The position numbers were made by a program, and so were the translations under genes. DNA of 11,796 bases from positions 1 through 11,796 of the forward strand of contig DASVES010000466.1 in NCBI GenBank assembly GCA_036380435.1, given 5' to 3'. The notes under the pieces were generated by a model. It made no database searches. It was not told where the DNA came from and saw only the letters and a program-made list of their open reading frames with translations. Shown here in pieces: positions 5,948 through 11,796 of the stretch (the stretch's first letter is position 1; every line of letters starts with the position of its first letter). Origin of the DNA: DASQDT01 sp036380435 (GTDB lineage: Bacteria > Acidobacteriota > Blastocatellia > Pyrinomonadales > Pyrinomonadaceae).

Positions 5948-8900
5948 TCAGAAGCTGATGCGTGCCTGAAGCTCGACGACGCGGCCCGCGAGGCCGCGCT
6001 CCGAGCGACCGAAGTCGGGGTTTTCGATGTTGGGGGCGAAGAAACGGAGCGGCGAAAGGTTCAGGTTATTGAGGGCGTTGAAGAGGTTGGCGCGCAGCTC
6101 AAGGAACGACCCGTCGCCCATGAACGCGGGCAGCCCCGTCCGCTTGCCAACCGTCAGGTCGAGGCTGAAGTAGCGCGGCCCGCGGAAGCTGTTGCGCCCG
6201 ATGCCCGGCGGCAGCACGCCGCCCGGGTTATTGATGTCGAAGTACGGGCCCCCGTTCGTCTGGATGCCGGGGAAGTTGCCGCCCGGTCGGATGAAGGCGT
6301 CGTTGCCCGTGTCTTCGAGCGCGCCGCCGAAATAACGCGCCGGACGGGCCGGGCAGAGCGTCGGGCCGCCGGGCGTGCGTGTGCACTCGCCAGTCTTCGG
6401 CGTCCAGGGAAAGCCCGTGTGCCACGTCATGATGCCGCTCAGTTGAAACCCCCCGAGCACTTTGCCGAGCGTGTCACGGCGACCGCGGAAGAAGGGCAGC
6501 TCCCACACGCCCGAGGTGACGAGGTAATGCTTCACGTCGAAGTCTGAAGGGCCGCGCTCGGTGCGCAAGTCTTGCGGGAAAGTCTGGTTGGACTCCGCGC
6601 CGGGGCCTTCGTTCGAGAGCGTGTCGATGCTCTTCGAGAAGCGATAGTAAACGTCGAAGCGCGTGCCGGCGGAGAAGCGACGGACGAGGCGCGCGTTCAG
6701 GCCGTTGTAGTTCGAGTTGACATCGGGCTGCGGGAAGAAGACGGCGAAGAAGGCCGGGTTGTTCGGGTAGAGGAAGTTCTGGTTGACGAGGCGGATGAGC
6801 TTGTGGCCCGAGCTTCCCTGATAGCCAAGCTCGGCGGTGAATTTGCCCGGCAGTTCGAGCTGCGTTTCGAGCGAATAGGTGTAGACGTAAGCGTTCGGGA
6901 TGTCCGGCTCGGAGCCGTAGACCTCGACGGAACGGCCGCGGGCCGAGCCGGTCGCCGGGTCGATGCCGACGGCGAGCGCGGGGTTGGTCGGGTAACTGAA
7001 AGGCGAGTTGCTCGAACCGAGCGCGTAGAGAATCTGCCCGTCGGCGAAGGGCGTACTGAAGGAGTCGCCGCCCGCCGGCCCCGCGGTGCCGCAGCAAATC
7101 TGGTAGCGCGCGAAGAAGGGCGGGTTGCCGCGCGAGTTTGAGAAGAGCACGTTGGGCGTGCGGTTGTAGGAGATGCCGAAGCCGCCGCGGATGACGGCGC
7201 GGTTCTCGCGCAGGAGGCCGAGGAAAGAGTCTCCGTAGTTCGGGCTCCAGGCGAAGCCGAGCCGGGGCGCGAAGTTGTTGCGGTCGGCTTTAAACAGTTC
7301 GTCCGTGACCTCAAGGCGCGCGTTCTGAAGGCCGTTCGAGCCGAAGACGAGGTTGCTCAACTGCCCGTTCTTCTCTTTGAGCGGCGTGAACAGCTCGTAA
7401 CGCAGGCCGATGTTGAGGGTCAGATTGGGGCGCGCCTTCCAATCGTCCTGCACGAAGAAGCCGTAATATTTCGAGCGGAAGTAGCGCTGCGCGTCCGCCG
7501 GGCCGCCCGTGCGCGGGTCGGCGTTGATCTGGTAGAAGAGCGGCGTGTCGTTGGCGAAGTTGAAGAGGCCGCTGAAGGTGAAGAGCGGGCGCGAGCCGCC
7601 GTTCAGGTTGTTGTTGTCTTGCTCCCAGCGCAGCTCGCCGCCGAACTTGAAGTTGTGGCTGCCGCGCACCACGTTGAGGGTGTCGCGCAGCTCGAAAGTG
7701 TTCTGCGCGAAGATGCCGGGGCTGGTCTCGCCCTGCGGCGCGCCGAAGCGGATGCGGTCGAAGGGAAGCCCCTCGATCTCGATACGCGGGATGCCGAAGT
7801 TGGTGTCAACCGCCGACTCGACTTCGTTCAAGGCGAAGCGCGTGGCGTTGAAGCGCAGCTCGTTGACCATCGTGTTCGAGAGCGTGCGGATGTAGGTGAT
7901 CGCGCCCGACGAGTTGAAGGGCGTGCTGCGGATGTCGCTCGAAGGACGACCGCCCGAGCCTTCGTCGCTGCCGAGGATGTCGTTGCGCGTGAGGAACGTG
8001 CTGATGGCGATCTGGTCGCGCTCGGTCGGCGTGAAATCGAGGCGCAGGTTGTACTGGTTCGAGTTGATGTCGCGCGGCGTGGCGATGAGCGCGCGCTGAA
8101 TGTCCGGGATGCCGTCGAAGCCGCCGCCCACGGCGTTGCCGGTGCTGATGTACTGGCCCGTCGCGCCCGTCGGCGAGCCGATGTCAAGCCCGTTGCCCAC
8201 GACGCGGCAGCGGCTCGGGTCGTTGTTGAACTGGGCACAATTCTGCGAGAGCACCGAGACGATGCGCGGCTGGATGCCCTGCGAAGTGAGGATGCGCGCG
8301 ACGATGCCGTTGGGGCGCGCGGCGATGATCTGCTGGCGATACTCGGGCGTCTCGACGAACTTCACCGCCGAGCCTGACGAGTGGCTGCGCAGGCCCTCGT
8401 AGGAAAAGAAGAAGAAAGACTTGTCGCGACCGCCGATGGTCGAGGGGCCGCCCTCGCCGAAGCGCGGCAGCGGCAACGGGCCGCCGAAGGAGCCGCCGAA
8501 CTGCTTGAAGCGGCTGCTGACACGCTCGGGGCCGGCGCGGTTGAAGTCGGGGCCGTACTTGTTGAAGGCGTTCCAGCGGGGGTCGTTGGCCTTGAGGAAG
8601 AGACTGCCGTGGAAGGTGTTGGTTCCGTTCTGCGAAACGACCTGAACCTGCGCGCCCGAGTTGCGCCCGTACTCGGCGGAGTAGGCCGAAGAGACGACGC
8701 GCACCTCCTTGACCGCCTCCTGGTTCGGTGTCACGACCGCCGCGCCGCCGAACTGGAGGCTGTTGACGCTGACGCCGTCGATCTGGAAGTTGTTGGCCGA
8801 GATGCGTTGGCCGTTGGCCGTGATCTGCGGCTGGTTCTCGGCCTGAAAAATCGAGTTGCTCGAACCACCCGGCCCCGTCGAGTTCGGGAGCTTGACCGAC

Positions 8901-9433
8901 TCGCCGACGCCGCTGCGCGCGCCGCTGCCGAAGACGCCCGGCGTCAGGCGCAAAAGCTCGTAGGGGTCGCGCCCGAACTGCGGGAGGCGGCGCACCTCCT
9001 CGGTGGTGATGGCCCTGCTGACGTTGGCGTTTTCGGTCTCCAGCCCTTGCGCGGCTTCGCTCGTCACCGTGACGGTCTCAGCCACCTCGCCGGTGGTCAG
9101 CACCACGTCCATGCCCTGCACGCTCTCGGCGCTGACCGTGACGTTATCGAAGAAGGTCTTCTTGAAGCCCGCCTTCTCGGCGGTCAGCGTGTAGCGACCG
9201 GGCGCGAGGTTGCTGAAGCTGTAAAAGCCTTCGTCGCTGCTCGTGGTCTGCTGCGCGCGGTTCGTCTCGGTGTTGGTCAGCGTGACGCTGGCCCCGGTGA
9301 CGACGGCCCCCGCCGGGTCGCTCACGGTCCCCTGGACGCCCGCCCTGAACTGCGCCTGAGCCGTCGCGGCGAAACACAGCAACAGCAGCGCGAGCACGGG
9401 CGCGCGGCGGATGACTGATGGAGTTTTCTTCAT
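5948..9433 (-). CDS. Oar-like TonB-dependent outer-membrane receptor with carboxypeptidase-regulatory domain
   Basis: The protein has 1161 residues from the ATG at 9431-9433. The frame is open up to 9526, but this start has AGGAAGG 9 nt upstream and begins a signal peptide (MKKTPSVIRRAPVLALLLLC, cut near AQAQ). Residues about 30-115 are a carboxypeptidase-regulatory-like beta-sandwich (AGVQGTVSDPAGAVVTGASV; GFYSFSNLAPGRYTLTAEKA). ETVTVT (119-124) resembles a TonB box. A plug domain follows (PYELLRLTPGVF; NNFQIDGVSVN; AEYGRNSGAQVQVVSQNGTN). The remainder is a large beta-barrel ending in VELQARISF, with the terminal aromatic residue expected of outer-membrane proteins. Such receptors use TonB/ExbBD energy to import large substrates. 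Here the neighbours point to oligosaccharides, but ligand identity cannot be read from sequence. There is no adjacent SusD-like lipoprotein, which separates it from Bacteroidota SusC/D systems. It is divergent from the XylF-type gene. Confidence 0.93.
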   Translation of the reverse strand: MKKTPSVIRRAPVLALLLLCFAATAQAQFRAGVQGTVSDPAGAVVTGASVTLTNTETNRAQQTTSSDEGFYSFSNLAPGRYTLTAEKAGFKKTFFDNVTVSAESVQGMDVVLTTGEVAETVTVTSEAAQGLETENANVSRAITTEEVRRLPQFGRDPYELLRLTPGVFGSGARSGVGESVKLPNSTGPGGSSNSIFQAENQPQITANGQRISANNFQIDGVSVNSLQFGGAAVVTPNQEAVKEVRVVSSAYSAEYGRNSGAQVQVVSQNGTNTFHGSLFLKANDPRWNAFNKYGPDFNRAGPERVSSRFKQFGGSFGGPLPLPRFGEGGPSTIGGRDKSFFFFSYEGLRSHSSGSAVKFVETPEYRQQIIAARPNGIVARILTSQGIQPRIVSVLSQNCAQFNNDPSRCRVVGNGLDIGSPTGATGQYISTGNAVGGGFDGIPDIQRALIATPRDINSNQYNLRLDFTPTERDQIAISTFLTRNDILGSDEGSGGRPSSDIRSTPFNSSGAITYIRTLSNTMVNELRFNATRFALNEVESAVDTNFGIPRIEIEGLPFDRIRFGAPQGETSPGIFAQNTFELRDTLNVVRGSHNFKFGGELRWEQDNNNLNGGSRPLFTFSGLFNFANDTPLFYQINADPRTGGPADAQRYFRSKYYGFFVQDDWKARPNLTLNIGLRYELFTPLKEKNGQLSNLVFGSNGLQNARLEVTDELFKADRNNFAPRLGFAWSPNYGDSFLGLLRENRAVIRGGFGISYNRTPNVLFSNSRGNPPFFARYQICCGTAGPAGGDSFSTPFADGQILYALGSSNSPFSYPTNPALAVGIDPATGSARGRSVEVYGSEPDIPNAYVYTYSLETQLELPGKFTAELGYQGSSGHKLIRLVNQNFLYPNNPAFFAVFFPQPDVNSNYNGLNARLVRRFSAGTRFDVYYRFSKSIDTLSNEGPGAESNQTFPQDLRTERGPSDFDVKHYLVTSGVWELPFFRGRRDTLGKVLGGFQLSGIMTWHTGFPWTPKTGECTRTPGGPTLCPARPARYFGGALEDTGNDAFIRPGGNFPGIQTNGGPYFDINNPGGVLPPGIGRNSFRGPRYFSLDLTVGKRTGLPAFMGDGSFLELRANLFNALNNLNLSPLRFFAPNIENPDFGRSERGLAGRVVELQARISF

Positions 9434-9442
9434 GGTCTGTGG

Positions 9443-9449
9443 CCTTCCT
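9443..9449 (-). promoter_or_regulatory. Ribosome binding site for the TonB-dependent receptor
   Basis: AGGAAGG on the minus strand lies 9 nt before the ATG at 9433. It decides for the signal-peptide start over the 31 extra upstream codons. Confidence 0.75.
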
Positions 9450-9496
9450 GAGCGTAAACGGCGTAAACTGCGAGCCGCACCTGAAAGATGTCGATG

Positions 9497-9526
9497 ATTA
9501 AAAGTGGGCGCACCAGACACTCGCAA
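9497..9526 (-). promoter_or_regulatory. Candidate sigma-70-type promoter for the receptor gene
   Basis: On the minus strand there is TTGCGA (9526-9521, 4 of 6 matches to TTGACA), an 18-nt spacer, and TTTAAT (9502-9497, 5 of 6 matches to TATAAT). The start of transcription would fall near 9490, about 57 nt before the ATG. Moderate consensus match only. Confidence 0.4.
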
Positions 9527-9539
9527 CCAGTGATGCGTC

Positions 9540-9564
9540 CCGCGAACTTACAAGACGTTCGCGG
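9540..9564. promoter_or_regulatory. Operator-like inverted repeat CCGCGAAC-N9-GTTCGCGG
   Basis: A perfect 8-bp inverted repeat with a 9-nt spacer spans 25 bp in total, a size fitting a dimeric helix-turn-helix regulator. It lies just upstream of the candidate receptor -35 (9521-9526) and between the two divergent genes. It could therefore control sugar-responsive expression of one or both. The binding protein is not in the window. Confidence 0.45.
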
Positions 9565-9660
9565 AATGTATTGACAGAGCCGGTGACTCTTGGGGGGATC
9601 GTCAGCTATGTGTGTGTTGCTCGTTGAGAAACAAATAACACTCGCCGCGCTTTTTTTCAA

Positions 9661-9690
9661 TGGAAATCTTCGCCGCGCCTTTGCTATCTT
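9661..9690 (+). promoter_or_regulatory. Candidate extended -10 promoter for the XylF-XylG genes
   Basis: TGCTATCTT (9682-9690) is a good extended -10 (TG-n-TATnnT). Eighteen bases upstream lies only a poor -35 (TGGAAA, 9661-9666). Extended -10 promoters tolerate weak -35 elements. Transcription would start near 9697, leaving a leader of about 214 nt. Confidence 0.4.
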
Positions 9691-9802
9691 AGACCCGCCC
9701 AAGCAGTCAACTCAGACGATCTACAGCAGTTCGCCGGGAATCCTTCGTGTAAGAGCGCGGGCGACGGGCACGGACTCGAAGGGCGTCTGGTTCCCGCAAA
9801 AA

Positions 9803-9814
9803 GTCCGGCCGGAC
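9803..9814. other. 12-bp perfect palindrome GTCCGGCCGGAC in the XylF leader
   Basis: This self-complementary 12-mer lies about 97 bp before the XylF-type start, within the predicted leader. It could be a regulator site or only GC-rich chance. No adjoining riboswitch-like secondary structure was recognised. Confidence 0.3.
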
Positions 9815-9896
9815 GAAGCGTCGCCCCAGGGCGGGCCGCCTTTCCCAACCACTGCCGCCGCTCGCGCGCCGGTCAAATGTTTGCATGAAAACTATT

Positions 9897-9902
9897 AAGG
9901 AG
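9897..9902 (+). promoter_or_regulatory. Ribosome binding site for the XylF-type gene
   Basis: AAGGAG lies 8 nt before the ATG at 9911, the strongest Shine-Dalgarno on the plus strand here. It fixes the start immediately before a signal peptide. Confidence 0.85.
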
Positions 9903-9910
9903 CATAACTG

Positions 9911-11092
9911 ATGCGAGACTTGAGAAGGAGTGTGTTTTTGCTGGCTGCGGCGTGCGCGTTGTCGGTCGCGGGCGCTTGCGTCCAGCCCACCGAGCAGGGA
10001 GGCGCCGCAGGCGGAGCGCAGAACCGCGCGCCGAAGAAGGCGGGCGAGAAGGTGAAGATCGGCTTCTCGATGGACACGCTCAAGGAGGAGCGTTGGCAGC
10101 GCGACAAGGAGCACGTCGAGCAGTACGCGCGTGAGGCCGGCGCCGATCTCGAAGTGCAGGTCGCTAACGGCGACGACGCCGCGCAGACCAAGCAGTGTGA
10201 GACGATGCTCACGAAGGGCGTGGACGTTTTGATCGTCGCCCCGCACAACGGCGTGGCCGCCGCCGCCATCGTCCAGATGGCCAAGCAGCGCGGCGTCCCC
10301 GTCATCTCCTACGACCGCCTCATCCGCAACTCCGACGTTGACCTCTACGTCTCGCATCAGGTCGAGAAGATGGGCGAGATGCAGGGGCAGTACGCGTTCG
10401 AGAAGGTGCCGCGCGGCAACTACGTCCTCATCGGCGGCGCGCAGACCGACAACAACGCGCTGCTGCTGCGAAAGGGCCAGCTCAACGTCCTCCAGCCGGC
10501 CATCGACCGCGGCGACATCAAGGTCATCTCCGACCTCTACGCGCGCGACTGGCTCGCCAGCGAGGCGCAGCGCATTACGGAAGACGCCCTGACACGCGCC
10601 GGCGGGAAGGTTGACGCCATCGTCGCCTCGAACGACGGCACGGCCGGCGGCGCCATCGCGGGCCTGCCGCCGGCGCTCGTCGGCAAGGTGTTAGTCACGG
10701 GTCAGGACGCCGCGCTCGACGGCATCCAGCGCATCGTCGAGGGCAAGCAGACGATGACCATCTACAAACCCATCAAGCCGCTCGCCAAGAGCGCGGTGGA
10801 CGCGGCCGTGCAGCTCGCGCGGGGCGAAGCGCTCAGCGCCCCCGACCGCATCAACAACGGCAAGATCGACGTTCCTTCCATCCTTCACGCGCCGCAGGCC
10901 GTGGACAAGGCGAACGTGATGCAGACCGTCATCGCCGACGGCTATCACAAGTTCGACGACGTTTATAAAAACGTGCCGCCCGATCAGCGTCCGAAACAGA
11001 CGACGGCGGCCGCGGGCGTCGCCCCGACATTCGTCTTCCCGCTGCTCTTCCTCGGCGCGGCGCTGTTCGCGGGAGTGGTCTTGAAGCGATGA
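9911..11092 (+). CDS. xylF: XylF-type sugar ABC transporter substrate-binding lipoprotein with C-terminal membrane segment
   Basis: The protein has 393 residues. The N-terminus MRDLRRSVFLLAAACALSVA leads into GAC, so Cys23 is a plausible lipidation site, although -3 is Ala rather than the usual Leu. The body matches E. coli XylF closely by eye: KIGFSMDTLKEERWQRDKEH, VANGDDAAQTKQCETMLTKG, VDVLIVAPHNG, VISYDRLI, GGAQTDNNA, VASNDGTAGGAI, TGQDAALDGIQRI, TMTIYKPIKPLA and NNGKIDVPSI. These are the hinge and ligand-pocket regions of the periplasmic binding fold. It should capture D-xylose, or another aldose such as glucose, in the periplasm. Unlike E. coli XylF (about 330 residues), it carries a linker (QRPKQTTAAAGVA) and a hydrophobic C-terminal helix (about 372-391) ending in LKR. 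That could anchor it a second time. The stop overlaps the start of the ATPase gene (ATGA), so the two are translationally coupled. Confidence 0.9.
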   Translation: MRDLRRSVFLLAAACALSVAGACVQPTEQGGAAGGAQNRAPKKAGEKVKIGFSMDTLKEERWQRDKEHVEQYAREAGADLEVQVANGDDAAQTKQCETMLTKGVDVLIVAPHNGVAAAAIVQMAKQRGVPVISYDRLIRNSDVDLYVSHQVEKMGEMQGQYAFEKVPRGNYVLIGGAQTDNNALLLRKGQLNVLQPAIDRGDIKVISDLYARDWLASEAQRITEDALTRAGGKVDAIVASNDGTAGGAIAGLPPALVGKVLVTGQDAALDGIQRIVEGKQTMTIYKPIKPLAKSAVDAAVQLARGEALSAPDRINNGKIDVPSILHAPQAVDKANVMQTVIADGYHKFDDVYKNVPPDQRPKQTTAAAGVAPTFVFPLLFLGAALFAGVVLKR

Positions 11093-11796
11093 GCGACGCG
11101 CCCTACCCATACGTCCCGCTGCTCCAGATGCGCGACATCACGAAGACGTTCCCGGGCGTGCGCGCACTGGACGGCGTCTCCTTCGACCTGCACCCCGGCG
11201 AGGTTCACGCCCTCGTCGGGGAGAACGGGGCGGGGAAGTCTACGCTGATGAAGGTGCTCGGCGGCGTCTACCCGCACCCGCAGTACGGAGGGGAGTTTTC
11301 CATCGACGGTTACGAGCGCCGCTTCGGCGGCGTGCGCGACGCCGAAGCGGCGGGCATTGCCGTCATCTTTCAGGAGATGTCGCTCGTCAAAGAGCTGAGC
11401 ATCGCCGAAAACATCTTCCTCGGCCGCGAGCCGCGCCGCTTCGGCATCATCCGCTGGGAAGAACTCTACAGCCGCGCGCAAAAACTCCTCGCCGACCTCC
11501 ATCTGGAGGCGGACGCGCGCACGCCCGTCGGCAACCTCGGCATCGGTCAGCAGCAGCTCGTCGAGATCGCCAAGGCGCTCTCGCAAGAGGCGCGCATCCT
11601 CGTCCTCGACGAGCCGACGGCCGCGCTCACCGACGCCGAAGTCGAAACCCTCTTTCGCATCATCGCGAAGCTCAAGGCGCGCGGCGTCGGGATGGTCTAC
11701 ATCTCGCACAAGCTCGACGAGGTGTTTCGCATCTCGGAGCGCATCACGGTGCTGCGCGACGGGCGCACCGTGGGCACCGACCGCGCCGCCGATCTC
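11089..11796 (+). CDS. xylG: XylG-type sugar ABC transporter ATP-binding protein, 5' part (truncated by window end)
   Basis: The ATG at 11089-11091 overlaps the XylF stop by 4 bp (ATGA), and 236 codons are open to the window end. Residues 12-100 hold an ABC ATPase core: Walker A GENGAGKST (44-52), the Q-loop region FQEMSLVKELSIAENIFLGR, the family signature VGNLGIGQQQLVEIAKAL (the GxGQQQ form typical of XylG/RbsA-like proteins rather than LSGGQ), Walker B ILVLDEPTAAL, and the H-loop YISHKLDE. XylG-like proteins carry two fused nucleotide-binding domains (about 500 residues), so this is the first domain, and the second and a XylH-type permease should follow beyond 11796. It powers uptake of the sugar captured by the XylF-type protein. 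The family is certain; the exact sugar is inferred from the partner. Confidence 0.92.
   Translation, partial: MSDAPYPYVPLLQMRDITKTFPGVRALDGVSFDLHPGEVHALVGENGAGKSTLMKVLGGVYPHPQYGGEFSIDGYERRFGGVRDAEAAGIAVIFQEMSLVKELSIAENIFLGREPRRFGIIRWEELYSRAQKLLADLHLEADARTPVGNLGIGQQQLVEIAKALSQEARILVLDEPTAALTDAEVETLFRIIAKLKARGVGMVYISHKLDEVFRISERITVLRDGRTVGTDRAADL

Larger units (their letters stand above)
9434..9910. other. 477-bp divergent intergenic regulatory region
   Basis: No convincing gene lies between the receptor and the XylF-type gene. A 102-codon open frame on the plus strand (9590-9898) lacks a ribosome site and reads like random GC-rich coding. The region is relatively A/T-rich around 9610-9700 and holds candidate promoters on both strands (9497-9526 minus; 9661-9690 plus). 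It also holds an operator-like inverted repeat (9540-9564), a direct repeat GCGTAAAC at 9452-9459 and 9461-9468, and a 12-bp palindrome (9803-9814). The plus-strand promoter would leave a leader of roughly 210 nt before the XylF-type start. Confidence 0.6.

Noticed and set aside
8381..9418. 345-codon open frame opposite the receptor
   Set aside because: An antisense shadow; low-complexity Ala/Arg/Val/Gly composition and no start signal, over a clear receptor gene.
9434..9526. N-terminal extension of the receptor frame by 31 codons
   Set aside because: The start at 9433 has AGGAAGG at good spacing and a clean signal peptide; the extension lacks a ribosome site and is rich in Arg.
9571..9600. 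TTGACA at 9571-9576 as a plus-strand -35 box
   Set aside because: No acceptable -10 lies 16-18 nt downstream, where the sequence is a G-run (TGGGGGGATC).
9590..9898. Open frame of 102 codons before the XylF-type gene
   Set aside because: No ribosome site, no recognisable domain, and it lies over candidate promoter and leader elements; best seen as chance.

Overview
The window comes from a GC-rich, Gram-negative-type bacterium. The best guess is Acidobacteriota, possibly a Blastocatellia-like lineage. This rests on an approximately 1160-residue Oar-like TonB-dependent receptor with an N-terminal carboxypeptidase-regulatory domain and no SusD partner, on large secreted glycoside hydrolases, and on intergenic palindromes built from short iterated units. 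The taxonomy is inference; no rRNA or other marker gene is present.

Layout. (1) Positions 1-378 (+): C-terminal end of a GH13 alpha-amylase or alpha-glucosidase cut by the window edge. A large imperfect palindrome (401-477) separates it from the convergent genes that follow. (2) Positions 497-4190 (-): two secreted glycosidases in one direction. A BglX-type GH3 beta-glucosidase comes first, then a GH144/'glucoamylase-like' protein. A second long palindrome (1869-1958) fills the gap between them. (3) Positions 4191-4336: a divergent promoter region with a palindromic ATTATAAT box. (4) Positions 4337-5782 (+): an exported protein made of about eleven TPR repeats. (5) Positions 5783-5947: a dense cluster of hairpins, including a perfect 23-bp inverted repeat, between convergent genes. 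(6) Positions 5948-9433 (-): the TonB-dependent receptor. (7) Positions 9434-9910: a 477-bp divergent regulatory region with candidate promoters, an operator-like inverted repeat and a 12-bp palindrome. (8) Positions 9911-11796 (+): a XylF-type sugar-binding lipoprotein translationally coupled to a XylG-type ABC ATPase that runs off the window.

Read together, this is a carbohydrate acquisition neighbourhood. Secreted hydrolases (GH13, GH3, GH144) release glucose or gluco-oligosaccharides, an outer-membrane receptor could import oligomers, and a xylose/glucose-type ABC importer takes up monomers. The GH144 plus GH3 pair suggests beta-1,2-glucan (sophoro-oligosaccharide) breakdown; that substrate is inference.

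I found no clear sign of an undescribed defence or mobile system. The least ordinary items are the three architecturally different intergenic palindromes, the C-terminal membrane anchor on the XylF-type protein, and the symmetric divergent promoter.
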